From: Heloderma charlesbogerti
Taxonomy: Eukaryota; Chordata; Lepidosauria; Squamata; Helodermatidae
NCBI GenBank assembly: GCA_026122225.1
Contig: JANEZZ010001566.1
Span: forward strand, 224,001-288,000
Length of the DNA: 64,000 nucleotides
Direction: 5' to 3'
The notes beneath the pieces were generated by a model that made no database searches, was not told where the DNA came from, and was given only the letters and a program-made list of their open reading frames with translations. The first letter of the stretch is position 1. Each line of letters begins with the position of its first letter. Position numbers and translations under genes: made by a program. Shown piece by piece: positions 43,796 through 54,968 of this stretch.

Positions 43796-44824
43796 GAATA
43801 TACACACATAGCTCACATGAACTAGGGAGGGAAGAACCATTGGTACTAATGAACGTGCAGAGATCCCCTTCATACTCTGACTTAAACACATGGATGGTAG
43901 GGTGCTGTGGCAGATCCCCCTCCTTTAGGGTATTTTTCCCCACTAAATATTTTGGGGGGTACTTCTGCAAACCTTGGGACTCTCCTGCGCCTGCTGAGAC
44001 CTCCCTCTTGTGTGTGGCTAGTACTGTTATCGCTACACAAGACTCCACACTCAGAATTAGTTTGCTATTAGTATGTAGGATATATTATATGAACGTAATA
44101 CCTTTTAGATGTGCTCTCTGGGTAGCCAGGTGTTTTGCCAATTGTTCTGTCAATAGGCAGTGATTCTTTTGGGATATTCAGAGGCAATGAGCACACCAAT
44201 GGGTGAAAGAAAGAAGTTTATTTAGCTAAAATACACTAATAAAACAATAAAAAGCATGACAATACATTCAAAGCATAAAGCATGTGTTTCTTCAGTCACT
44301 GGGATCCCCGTAAAATTATAAGACATCATCAGATCAGTAACAGAGCAGTAACAAACAGCTCTGATGGCCTGGCCCGTAACACCTGTTTTGGCCTACAATG
44401 AGGTTCTGCCTTGGGGGGGTCCCAGGGAATCAAATACTAACCACTTGATCCCTGCCATTCTGGGCATTTTTCCAGCTGACATTCTTGTAGACTGGAAAAC
44501 CACCAGCCTCAGTGATTAGGTAGCCAGCCAGCCCAACACAGATACCTCCCACTCCGCTCTCAGCTGGCTTCACATCTTGCCGCAGGCCTTATCTACAAGC
44601 CCTTAGCTGACAACAGCCTGGGAACCAAGAGTGTCAGGCATAGCTAAGCAGGCCCAAACGGCACTCTAGGCATGGGCAGAAGAACTAACACACCACTAAC
44701 TCCTCAAACTGGTCTGCGTTTCCACTACACCGTGTATAAGAAGGGCCCCTGCTTCCCTTTTACTGCAGCGGCTGCGCACTGGGCAGCCGACAGAAGTCAG
44801 AGGGCTCTCCGATCATGCTTCCTG
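43796..44824. other. No gene seen
   Basis: Several overlapping short frames on both strands (43782-44163) without domains. Otherwise unassigned. Confidence 0.4.
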
Positions 44825-45850
44825 GGGCTCCTTCACACGGAGCTTTTTTCCTGCTATTGAGATTACTCACTCATGGAAGGTTGTGGGCCCTTTAGATGAT
44901 GTTGTGTTTCGATGATGTCCAGGGCCATTCCCGCACTAAACAACCTATATTCCATTTTGAAATAGATTGGAGATAATGAGCTACAGTTCTGGTCACCACA
45001 CCTAAAAAAAGATATTGTACAGCTGGAAAAGGTGCAGAAAAGGGCGACTGAAATGATCAAGGGGCTGGAGCACCTCCCCTGTGAGAGAAGGTTACAACAG
45101 CTGGGATTGTTTAGCTTGGAAACAAGGAGGGTAAGGGGAGACATGGTAGAGGTCTGCAAAATTATGCATGGTGTGGAGAATGTGGATAGGAAGACATTTT
45201 TCTCCCTCTCTCAAAATACTAGAACACGGGGTCATCCTATGAAGCTGATTGGTGGGAGATTCAGGACACATAAAAGGACGTAGTTCTTCACACAGTGCAG
45301 AATTAAACTATGGAATTCACTACCACAGGAAGTAGTGATGGCCACCAACTTGGGTGGCTTTAAAAGGGGGCTAGACAAATTCCTGGAAGAAAAAGCTATC
45401 AATGGCTACCAGTCTTGATGGCGATGTGCTCCCTCCAGTACCAGAGGCAGTGAGCTTATGTACACCAGTTGCTGCGAAACATAGGTGGGAGGGTGCTGAT
45501 GCGCTCATGCCCTGCTTGTGGGTTCCTGGTTGACAGCTGGTTGGCTACTGTGTGAACAGAATGCTGAACTGAATGGACCCTTGGTCTGATCCAGTGTGGC
45601 TCTTTTTATGTTCTTATCAAATTACCCCACTTGTGTTCCACTTGAGTTCCCTCTGTGAAAAAAGGAAAAGCCACAAGAAGAGGAGCTAGATCAATGAAAC
45701 ATATGGAAGACTCAGATAATGGGGAGAAGGAGAGGGAAAGGAGAGGGGGGAAAGAAAGTACATGTAAAGGGAGTCTATTGTGATCCTGCATTTAAAATGG
45801 AAGGAGATAGCCCTGTTTCAAATGTGGGATTTTAGGCTGGTCTAGGATGC
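44825..45850 (-). mobile_element. MITE family A split by a CR1 fragment
   Basis: The left part, 44825-44983 (GGGCTCCTTCACACGGAGC onward), and the right part, 45616-45850 (TCAAATTACCCCACTTG to 'GGCTGGTCTAGGATGCTG'), join to give the same sequence as 39738-40138. Confidence 0.85.
44984..45615 (+). mobile_element. CR1 LINE 3' fragment (second subfamily)
   Basis: The frame 45032-45283 is the end of a CR1 RT (RATEMIKGLEHLPCERRLQQ, then 'NTRTRGHPMKLIGGRF'). The 3' UTR ends TTTTTATGTTCTTA. It was inserted in the MITE after GAGCTA. Confidence 0.92.
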
Positions 45851-47449
45851 TGCTGGAACATGACGGAACATAGTACCCAGCCATTCAGCTTTGCTAAGCT
45901 ACTTCTGTGGCAGGGATGGGAAAACCAAGGATGTTTGAGCTGGCTGAGATTCCCCAAACTCCATTTTGAAGCCCGATTCACTGCACTCCCATTTTCGTAT
46001 GTGACCTGTTTTGTTGTTGTTGTTGTTGTTGTTTGAACAGGGAAAGTGGGCATGTCCGTGTGCATTTTTCAAAAGTGCACACTTTCCCCTATTGACTAAA
46101 GCATGAAAACGCATATACATTTTTCATGCACATTTGAAAGTGCACATTTTCCTAAAAAAAATTACACATTTTCCAAACGTGATCCTAAGTTCAAGAATGT
46201 GCAAGCTTGTTTTCTGAAATAATGCGCTCCTGTATGCAAGTTCTGATGATTTGCGAACAAAATTCTCATACACCCCTACCCTGTGGGCCTCATCCTAAAA
46301 GTAAAAGCAGTGGTTCTTCCTCCTTGCCCCCCCCCCCCAGATTAACATAGCTGAGGCAGGCAGCAGACCTGCCTAGTTTGACCCAATGTGTATTGGGTGC
46401 TGCCCTGCCTGTGCCATGGGTTGTGAGCACCAGTTTCCAATCACATGAGTCAAGTGCTCCTCTTATGGCCAGAGGAAATGCTTGGATGATAAAAAGCTGT
46501 AGAACCAGCATGTCACGGTCACTGTAAGTCCACACAAATGGAAGTCAGTGGAGCTAGACTTGCATAGACCAGCCAAGTCTCTGACAGAGAACAAAAAAGC
46601 AGCACATTTCGTACACCGGCTCATTCTCGTTGGGCTTTTTTTAAGGCCATACAACGGCCTTAATGAACAGAGCAGGCATGAAGCCAATATGGCAGAGTGA
46701 AAAAGGAGCTCCCGTCCCAGTATTAAGTATTGTTGTCGTCATTGTTTTGGTCTGCTGCTGTACTTTCCTGGAAAAATGCTATTGTTGCAAAGGATTTGAT
46801 TTTTTTTTTAACGGAATTGATAGATATTGGCTGTTGTGAGGAAGTACAACTGTGTGTCCTTTTTCCTTGGACTGAAATAGCAAAAGATGTGACCTTTCCA
46901 TATAAAAGCAGCGGTCCTTTCTTTGCATCACTTGAACAGCTAGCAGTGGCAGCGTGCTAAAAAGTTCAGCGTAGAGTAGTACAGTACGAATATCGACTCT
47001 GAGAAACTCCAGAAGATCAGAGGTTAGGCTGTCGAAAGCAAAATGTCACTGAAATGCCCTCAGAAATCAGAGGACCCATCTCACGGGTAACTGGGAGCAA
47101 CTTCCAATGCTAGAAATCTTGTTTTAAAAAATGGTGGGAAAGCTATCAGAAAACGGCCAAAGGAACATGTTTTTGCAATGTCAGTATCAGCTGGGAATGG
47201 GAGGCATGTGGTCTCTAGAGACAATACCAGGAGCTTTGCAAAATGTGGACGGGGATGCAGCTAGGATAAGACTTCAGGGTCAAGGTTTAGGGTCCTGCAG
47301 CCTAAGTCGTCCCCCCCCCCCATTCCAAAGACCTCCAGAGAGTAGCAGGTGATGTGGACACTGGCAAACAGGCTTGGTGTCAGCACTGGGCTGGCATGAA
47401 AAAGCCAGGACCCACAAGAGTGGACACTGGTCAAGCCAGCATCCCTTCT
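45851..47449. other. No gene; (GTT)n at 46007-46033, C run at 46327-46339
   Basis: Unassigned. 46060-46160 has three inexact repeats of 'TGCACA(C/T)TTTCC'-type words. Confidence 0.45.
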
Positions 47450-47790
47450 TAAGAACATAAGAAGAGCCCTGCTGGATCAGACCAAGGGTCGATCTAGTCC
47501 AGCGGCCAAACAGCTGCCAACGGGGAACCCACAAGCAGGACATGAGTGCAACAGCACCCTCCTGCCCATGTACCCCAGCAACTGGTGTACATAGGCATAC
47601 TGGGTCTGATACTGGAGGTGGGATATAATCAGGACTAGTATCTATTGACAGCCTTCTTCAGGAATTTGTCTAACCCCCTTTTAAAGCCAACCAAATTGGA
47701 GGCCATCACTACATCTTGTGGTGGCAAATTCCATAGTTTAACTATGCGCTGTGTGAAGAAATACTTTTTTTAACCTGTCCTGAATCTAAT
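47450..47790 (-). mobile_element. CR1 3' fragment (second subfamily)
   Basis: The 3' end 'TTAAGAACATAAGAAGAGCC' is followed by about 340 bp of matching sequence. It stops where a (TTC)n microsatellite begins. Confidence 0.88.
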
Positions 47791-47848
47791 TTCTTCTTCT
47801 CTTCTTCTTCTTTCTTCTTCTTCTTCTTCTTCTTCTCTTCTTCTCTTT
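47791..47848. repeat. (TTC)n microsatellite
   Basis: Runs of TTCTTC with occasional TC interruptions. All-pyrimidine strand. Confidence 0.9.
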
Positions 47849-48402
47849 AATTATAGTTAGGGGGCAGCCAGTCAGACAGGAACAGTGAAGCTTAGTGGTT
47901 AGTGATGCTAATTTTATTATTTTTGCTTTAAAAACATATTATCCTTTTCTGCAACAAAATGTGTTAATCTTTAAGGTGCCATGAGACTCTTTGTTGTTTT
48001 TACAACAAGATAGTCGTTATGTCGTTATCCCCAAGTAAATGTGTTCACCATCAGAGCAGTAGAAGTAAACGCCATTTTATTCTGGTAGTCATGATGTTGC
48101 TGTGATTTAAGTGAGTTTAAAATGGGAAACTGTGTAAGCTTTGATAATCTCATTTTTTTAAAAAAAAAATCGAGATTGGCGAACTACCTTATGTTTGGTT
48201 TTTGCTGTAACGTATCAGGAATGCAGAAGCAGTTGCAAAACCTGGAATGATGATGGTGGGGGGATGTTAATTGTGTGCTTCTCAACTGAAATAATACATA
48301 TGGCCATCTAAACACAAACCCTCCACCCATAAGACCATTCCAGGGTCTAAAATTACCTAACTGCACACTACTGGATGTGGGTCTCATACCCAATCTGATC
48401 CG
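47849..48402. other. No gene seen
   Basis: Unassigned AT-rich sequence. Confidence 0.4.
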
Positions 48403-48425
48403 TATGAACATAGGAAGCTGCCTTA

Positions 48426-48761
48426 AAGGTAAAGGTGTCCCCAACCAGTTGTGTCCGACTCTAGGGTGCGGTGCTCATCCCCGTTTCTAAGCCGAAGAGC
48501 CAGCGCTGTCCGAAGACGCTTCCATGGTCATGTGGCCGGCACGACTGAACACCGAGGTGCACAGAACGCTGTTACCTTTCCTGCCAAAGCGGTACCTATT
48601 TAACTACTTGCAATTTCTTGCTTTCAAACTGCTAGGTTGGCAGGAGCTGGGACTGAAGACGGGAGCTCACTCCGTCACGCGGCACTCGGGTCTCGAACTG
48701 CTGTCCTGCTGACCTTCCGGTCTGCAGTTCAGTGTCTTAACCACTAAGCCACCGTGGTCCC
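48426..48761 (-). mobile_element. Sauria-type SINE
   Basis: On the minus strand: a tRNA-like head with A box (GTGGCTTAGTGGTTAAGAC) and B box ('GGTTCGAGA'-like, near 48690), and a tail ending in CTTTACCTTT. This layout is typical of squamate Sauria/ACA SINEs. It is flanked by a 14-bp duplication, AGGAAGCTGCCTTA, at 48412-48425 and 48762-48775. Confidence 0.88.
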
Positions 48762-48905
48762 AGGAAGCTGCCTTACACAGAGCCAAACCATTGGTCCACC
48801 TCAGTCAGTATTCTCTACACACTGACTGGCAGCCGCTCTTTGGGGTTTCAGACAAGACAGCCAGGGATTGAACCTGGGACCTTTTGTGTGCAAAGCATGC
48901 CCTCT

Positions 48906-48949
48906 TATAGGCCCCTTCCAACCCTACGATTCTATGATTCTATGATTCC
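48906..48949 (+). mobile_element. CR1 insertion of only about 44 bp
   Basis: TATAGGCCCCTTCCAACCC followed by GATTCTATGATTCTATGATT is exactly the terminal part of a CR1 (compare 20613-20656). It sits in the middle of the host SINE. Confidence 0.8.
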
Positions 48950-49082
48950 ACCACCAAGCTGCAGTCCTCTCATCCACTTCTCCACTCCCGGTTGGCTGTA
49001 GGTAGCTAGAAGCACACTCTGCTCTGAGTGTGACCTCTTCTGGGGGGAACCATCAAAGCCCTCTTGACCCAAAAGTGGAGTT

Positions 49083-49465
49083 GGAGCATCTCTACACCAG
49101 CCTAAAATGCTGCATTTAAAATGGGGCTTTCTTCTTCTGTTTTAAATGCAGGATCACAATGGACTCCCTTTGCACGTGCTTCCTTTCGCCCCTCCCCCGG
49201 TTCCTCCTCCTTCTCCCCGTTATCTGAGTCTTCAGTATGTTTTACTGATCTCGCTCCTCTTCTTGCGGCTTTTCCTTTTTCACGGAGGGAACTCAAGTGG
49301 AACACAAGCGGGGTAATTTGATACCTCATTATCTTCAATCTTTTAAAAAATGGAGTAAGTGTCATTTTAGTGCAGGAGGCATCCTGGACGTCATCTAAAG
49401 TGCCCACAAACTTCTGTGAGTGAGCAATCTCAATAGCAGGATAAAAGCTAAGTGAGAAGAAGCCC
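49083..49465 (+). mobile_element. MITE family A, complete
   Basis: Same orientation as 11285-11655. Begins 'GGAGCATCTCTACACCAGC' and ends 'GTGAGAAGAAGCCC'. Confidence 0.85.
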
Positions 49466-50329
49466 TTAGTTTCTTCCCTGGGCATGCTTACCTAACGCTT
49501 TAAAGAGCCAAGGCCTTCTCAAACTGATCTGTAACACTCATTCTCAATTATCAAATTTGGGATCAAACTTTTTGAAGGGTCACCTTCACCCATATCAGTC
49601 TGCCCTAGACATGCCAGGTCTCCAGTCCTCTCCCAAAGTCTCCGGTCCTCGCCCTGAGACTCCGGGCGAGAGGGCAGCAGTGGAAATCTCCAGGTGAGAG
49701 CTTGGCTGGGGGGGGGGGGTTCCCCGAGCAGGGGGAGGAAGCAGACACGATGGGAATGGAGGGAGGGCTGCGCAAGGCAAGAAGTGGCAGCGCCTTCTCT
49801 CGGTGCCCCTCCTTCTCCTGTGTGGTCCCCTCAGACAGCATCCGCAGCACTCACCCTCCTTTTGCCAGCCCAATCTTGGCAGTGGGGAGGGTAACCCAGG
49901 GTTGTGGGTACTGTGATGGGGCAGAGTGGGAAAGAAAGAAAAAGAGGAAAGAAAAGAGTGGGAAAGGGGTGAAAGTAAGGAAGAGGGAGAACAAGGCAAG
50001 AGTGGGAGGAAGAAAAGGGGGGAAGACACAGCGAGAGAGAGAAAATGGCCGGGAGGAGGCCCAGAAAGGCAGAGAGCATTTTGAGAGACAGCTGAGCCCC
50101 AGCTCGTTTTTTTTTTCAGGGGCAGAGCTGAGCATATTATTACTGTTGTTGTGATAGAATACACATTGGCATTATTTGCTTGTGTGTGCCAAGTGCTTTT
50201 AAATGATGGGATATATGCAGCAATCCTATGTAGGTCTACTTAGAAGTAGGTTGCAGTGAGTGCAATTGGACTTACTCCCATGCAAGCATGTGCATGTGTG
50301 TGAGAAAGGGGTGTTTTCCCTCCCCCCTC
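49466..50329. other. No confirmed gene; GC-rich then purine-rich tract
   Basis: 49600-49860 is GC-rich with a G run at 49708-49720. 49870-50100 is strongly purine-rich on the plus strand. The long overlapping frames (49595-50164 minus, 49702-50154 plus) are low-complexity consequences of this composition, with no domain. I do not call a gene. Confidence 0.5.
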
Positions 50330-51030
50330 CCCCCGCTTTTCTTTCAACGTTGGAGAAGCCAGCTCTGCTAGAAATTGCTTTATCTGTGTTGTTACGCTAG
50401 ATACATTTGCGGGGGGGGGGGGCGAGGGAGGGATGGACGGACGGATGGAGGGTGGTTGGTTGGTTGGTTGAAGTGTTTGTTAATTTGGGCCTGGAATCTG
50501 TTTGCATGTGAGTCCTGGAATTTGGGCCTGGAATCCATTTGCATCTGAGTCACATTGTGAAGATGTGGTTTTAAAAACCCTTTCTTTCCTTTTGGTGGTG
50601 CAAGTTAACATATTTCTGGCTAAAATTTTCCTGTTTAATGTTTGCTGGGCCACTCTTTAAAACAACAACAACCCTGGGATTATGTAACCCAAACTCTCTC
50701 ACTTAGTTATTGACTCTTAATTGCCTGCTGCCTCAGTTTGCCTGTGTGTGAAATGAGTTTCCTGGTCTCCCATCTCCCTTTAATTTAGATTGTGGAGGAG
50801 TGGGCTCGTCTACAAATGCTTTTCTCTGTGTTGTGTCAAAGGCTGGATAAATTGGGGTGTATGTGTTTTTAAAACACTTTTTAAAAAGCCGGCTCTCTGT
50901 TGGTTCTGTGAACTTAGTATGCTGCAATTATGTATCCCAAACTCACTCTCTATCTCTTGCAGTCATTGACTTTAATTGCCTGCTGTCTCAGTTTGCCTGC
51001 GTGTGAAATGGGTTTCTTTGTCTCCCTCCA
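50330..51030. repeat. Diverged tandem duplication, about 240-430 bp units
   Basis: Segments at 50350-50400, 50625-50700 and 50710-50780 reappear in the same order at 50800-50845, 50865-50945 and 50955-51020, for example 'TTAATTGCCTGCTG' with 'TCAGTTTGCCTG'. Inside unit 1, about 37 bp is itself duplicated at 50480-50550 ('AATTTGGGCCTGGAATC' twice). Confidence 0.6.
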
Positions 51031-51039
51031 CCATTGCTA

Positions 51040-51180
51040 AGGGGGAGAAGGAGTGGGAAGGGAGAGGGAGGAAAGGAAACAAAACACGTGTAAAGGGAGT
51101 CCGTTGTGATCCTGCATTTAAAACGGAAGCAGAAAGCCCCGTTTTAAATGTGGGATTTTAGGCTGGTGTAGAGATGCTCT
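51040..51180 (-). mobile_element. MITE family A, half copy
   Basis: Matches 39985-40138 including 'CCTGCATTTAAAACGGAAGC' and the end GGCTGGTGTAGAGATGCTC. Confidence 0.8.
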
Positions 51181-51689
51181 GGGGGCCCAGAAGAAGCAAG
51201 CAAGCAAATGGGCTTGCTTCCAATATTCTGCTTGCAGGAGCAGTGAGTGCGGGGCGGGGGGGCACTGAGAGCATCTTGTCTAAAGGCCCTCTCAAGCTGC
51301 TACTAGGCTATCAGAGGTCCTCACAAATCTGGGATTGTGGGCAGAGCTTTTTTTGGTCAGAGAACACACCTTTCCACCCCCCTTTGGACCTGGCCCGATG
51401 CCCCATTTTAAAACTGCAAACACAACTTGGAACTAAGAAGCACTTCCTGATATTTAAGCAAACAACGGAGGCAGCCTGGAGTTGGTTTTGTACAGACCCC
51501 GCTGGAAGCCTCTTTGAGCGGGGTGGGGGGGGGGTGCTTGAGCCAAGGAGATGGTGACTGAGCACCCTCTACTGGCACAACCATTCGCTCTCAAGAAAAA
51601 ACATCCCCACACTGTAATTAATGTTTCTTAGGGACACATTAGTAGAGCTCCTAGCACCGTTTCAAAGGTTACTTTGTTGTAACTTATGC
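51181..51689. other. No gene seen; G run at 51518-51535
   Basis: Overlapping frames on both strands around 51174-51565 have no recognisable domain. Confidence 0.4.
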
Positions 51690-51810
51690 TTTTCCAGTCT
51701 GGTGTCCTCCAGATGTGTTTGACTGCAATTCCCATAATTCCCAGCTAGCATGGCCATTGGCCATAGCAGTTGCAGTCTGGAAGGCACCAAGCTGGAGAAG
51801 GCTGTTGAGC
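51690..51810. mobile_element. Palindromic MITE, family P
   Basis: Arms 'GTGTCCTCCAGATGTG' and 'CTGGAAGGCACCAAGCTGG'. Diverged copy. Confidence 0.7.
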
Positions 51811-52349
51811 AAACGTTGCGACTTTGGTGTAGAAATCCTGTGAATCCTGTGGGTAAAGGATTATGTGCGACAATCCTATGTGGATATAAAACATTCAGCT
51901 AACCCCAAAAATGAGAGCTTGAAAGAACAAAATAAGAATATTGGTACAATTTCCATCCAGGTAGTTAAGACTGCTGTAGCAAAAAAAGAAAGGAAAAAAG
52001 CATAAGCATAAGTGCACTTCTTTAGATTACATGAATTGTAATCCTAAATTGGTATGTTCACACATGGTTCAAGGAATGAAAAGGAGTGAGGTCAGAGGAA
52101 AACAAAATGCAAAAAGAACAGGCGGTGATAATGATGTAAAAACAAAATAGCTACAGTGACAATGAACAAGGCAGCGTTGGTGATAACACAAACATCCTGG
52201 CATCTATCTAGTGAATTAATCTTGATTCAGGCCAAAGGTGATGAACATGAATTTCCTGATGAACTGGAATTCAGCAGTTTCATGCAGGACAGGAGTCTCC
52301 CTTTGAAGTTCCTTTGTTTGAGGATGGTGACCTTAAGGCCAGTTACAGA
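51811..52349. other. No gene seen
   Basis: AT-rich, non-repetitive in appearance. Confidence 0.4.
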
Positions 52350-52692
52350 TTGGGTTCACACAATACGTTTACCCACACTCAGCAGTTGAGTGTGGGTTGT
52401 TGAACCATGGGTTGTTTGTTGGACCGTGGGTTAGTGTGTTGTCTGAACCCAGGATATTTTCCGCAGGGTGGCTTATTTTTCTTGAACAAGCCACCTTGAG
52501 AACCCATGGTTTGTTGTTGGGTTGTTCAGGGTGGTTAACAAGCGACACTGCAAGGTTCACAAGCCACCCTTGTGAAAAATGTCCTGGGTTTAAACAACAC
52601 GCTAACCCACGGTTCAAGGAATAGCCCACAGTTCAACAGCCCATACTCAACCACTGAGTGTGAGTTAGCATGTTGTGTGAACACCCCACAGA
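52350..52692. mobile_element. Long foldback MITE, family F
   Basis: Outer arms 'TTCACACAATACGTTTACCC' ... 'GCATGTTGTGTGAAC', then CACACTCAGCAGTTGAG with its complement 'CTCAACCACTGAGTGTG', then GGGTTAGTGTGTTG with 'AACACGCTAACCC'. The whole unit folds back. Confidence 0.8.
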
Positions 52693-53159
52693 GTTGACCA
52701 TTGGCCATGATGGCTGAGGATTGATGACCATTGTAGCCCAACACATCTAATATATGGACAAAACTGGCATCTGAATTTGTTACAAGGTCTTGTCCCTGTG
52801 TTTGTTCTTTGTTATGTGGCCAGTTGATGCTGCTGAGTAGTTAATTTAGTTTAGTATATATGCCTGACGATGGTATTCAGCATTCTCCTTCACACACAGT
52901 GGCATAGTGGAAAGGGAGTTTCTGGACATTTTCCCCCCAGAGCAAGACAATGACATCAGCTGTTGGACCATCAGTGTAACTGATGGACCCTCTTTGCTGT
53001 GGCAAGTGAATGAGGTGATAACAAGGCTGTCAAGTTTTACTATTGTTTGCGACATATTAGCATAGAAGAAATCAGAGAACAAGGAAAATAATTAAGCAGA
53101 GGCTTGATAACATCTTTCATTTTCTTTAATGGGGACATACTGCATGCTAGCTGTTTAAA
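52693..53159. other. No gene seen
   Basis: 52693-52753 is half of a family P MITE. The remainder is unassigned. Confidence 0.4.
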
Positions 53160-53870
53160 TGTTAATATTGTTATCTTTTTGGCACCAGGCAAAAACCTTT
53201 CTTTTCTGCCAGGCATTTTAGAGACCTAGTTCTAGATTTTTATGGCTGTTTTATCTATTCCTGTGCTAGTTGTTGTTTTGTATTGTATCGTATTCTTGTA
53301 AATATCAGTATTGTATTGTATATGTTCAACTGTTTGTATGGCATTGTAGTCTTTTAAGGGCGCAATCCTAACTAGATAGGCAGCCACCTCCTACTTTGGA
53401 GATGACCGCCTATCCAAAGCAAGGCAGGAGAGGCATGGAGTGATCGTTCCCTCCATGCTTCTCCTGCCTTGCCCTTTATCGCTAGACAGCCGTTTTTGGC
53501 AGGGGGGCCGACCGGGAGAGGAAGCTGCCGTTTGACACATAGGATGTGTCGTACGTGCAGCTCCACTCTCCCCACCCTGGAATGCCCCCCAGCCCTACCC
53601 CTTTTCAGTCACTCCATGCTCCTCTTGTGAGCGCGGAGGACGGGGCTTCTCTGTGTTGCCTCAGAGGCAGCACGGACAAGGGGGGCAGTCGGTTCTCCGG
53701 GAACTGATCTTGGAGCGCGGGCTCTGAGGTCGGTTCCCAGAAATGAGCATATCCTATGGCCCTCTAGACAGTGTCTACCGGCCATAGAATTGCTCTCTCC
53801 ATATTTGCAATTTGCCTAGAGAAAGTTGGCTTATTGGGTGGTTTAAAAAATGTAACGAATGAACAAATCT
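53160..53870 (+). repeat. L2-type LINE tail split by a Harbinger-like MITE
   Basis: 53160-53354 ('TTTTTGGCACCAGGCAAAAA' and AT-rich 3' UTR) and 53801-53870 ('TTGGCTTATTGGGTGGTTTA') form one LINE tail resembling 26350-26600. Confidence 0.65.
53358..53799. mobile_element. Harbinger-like MITE, family B (inverted orientation)
   Basis: Ends GGGCGCAATCCTAAC and ATAGAATTGCTCTCTCC, with TAA at 53355-53357. The internal sequence is that of 8859-9307 in reverse. The right-hand duplication is not clear. Confidence 0.8.
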
Positions 53871-53879
53871 CCAGGTACG

Positions 53880-53990
53880 GCTGGAAATACTCCTGCCTGA
53901 AATCCCGTAAAGCTGCTGCCAGTCAATGTTGACAATACTGGGGGAGATGGATCAGTGGTATAAGGCAGCTTCCTTCGTATATTCCTACGT
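53880..53990 (+). repeat. tRNA-derived SINE, 3' part
   Basis: Ends in 'TATAAGGCAGCTTCCTTCGT', the complement of the start of the 48403 host SINE. Preceded by CTCCTGCCTGAAATCCCGTA. Confidence 0.65.
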
Positions 53991-54581
53991 ATCCCTTTTC
54001 AGCCCTGAGCATGGTTGGAGCCTCTAAGGCTGAAGAGTGATGTCCATGAAATTTTATTTTATTTCAAAATAAAGTTAACAAAAGAAAGGCAACAAAAAGA
54101 AGAAAAACATACATAATAATAAATCAAGATCACTAAAGAAACAAATTCACTAATTATAATTCTTAGTCTATAACTGATATGCTTATGGAACATTTACAGT
54201 AAAACAGCCTAAGTAGGAGCTCGATATCTAATGAAAGAATAAAAATTCAATTTATACAGCATATAGAAGGAGCAATTGCAAGTTTGTGTTATTTTGTATA
54301 TGTGTATTAGTCAGAAAAGATATAGGCAAGTGCGCTTGGTTGGAATTTGATCAAAAGTTTGAAGGGCTTCAACACATGAAATAAATGGTAACTATGGGGC
54401 CATAATATCTTTCCTAAAGTGAATATTCCTTGCTTGATGCACTTGCTGAGGAAGTTTATACATGGTCATAGACTAGAGCTTTCTGCCATCTGAACAAAGC
54501 TTTCCATAGAGGACTTCTTCCTCAGCCCACAGAGATGGAGTTCCATAATATCCTCCCTGGAGCCTTGGAATTATACCCTAA
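53991..54581. other. No gene; AT-rich
   Basis: 54045-54350 is strongly AT-rich with A-rich runs. Confidence 0.45.
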
Positions 54582-54968
54582 GGGCACAGTCCTATGGCTG
54601 CTAGTCAGCAGCTAGATGGCTATAGGATAGGTCGGTTCCCTGAAAACCGACCTCCCCACCGCCCAGCATGGAACAGCCCTGCGCTCCGTGCTCGGAAGAG
54701 AAGCACGGAGTGGCAGAAACGGGGTGTTCCTGGGGGCGTGCCGAGGCAGAGAAGTTGGAGATGCCGGTACGACACATCCTATGTGTCATCCAGCTGCCTC
54801 TTCCCACGCTCTGAGGTCCCATGGCTAGACAGCCAAAATCGGCTGTCTAGCTGCAAAAGCTGGGCGGGGGAAGCGAGCAGATCCGCTCACTACTCCTCCC
54901 ACCCTGCACGGGATAGGTGGTCGCCCCCGGGCTTGGAGGTGACTGTCGACCCAGATAGGATTGCTCCC
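54582..54968. mobile_element. Harbinger-like MITE, family B
   Basis: Ends 'GGGCACAGTCCTATGGC' and GATAGGATTGCTCCC, with TAA at 54579-54581. The internal hairpin at 54822-54855 is as in the other copies. The 132-aa frame across it is not a gene. Confidence 0.82.

Larger units (their letters stand above)
48403..48965 (-). mobile_element. tRNA-derived SINE holding two further insertions
   Basis: The host SINE reads 'TGAACATAGGAAGCTGCCTTA' less its ends at the left and an A-box-type 'AGCTTGGTGG' (minus strand) at the right. It is interrupted by a Sauria SINE (48426-48761) and by a tiny CR1 end (48906-48949). Same family as 3568, 30906 and 53880. Confidence 0.75.

Noticed and set aside
49595..50164. 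189-codon minus-strand frame and 150-codon plus-strand frame
   Set aside because: Both arise from purine/pyrimidine bias; the residues are long runs of P, S, L or K, R, E, G.
51174..51557. 127-codon plus-strand frame
   Set aside because: No recognisable motif, overlapped on the opposite strand; composition effect of G runs.
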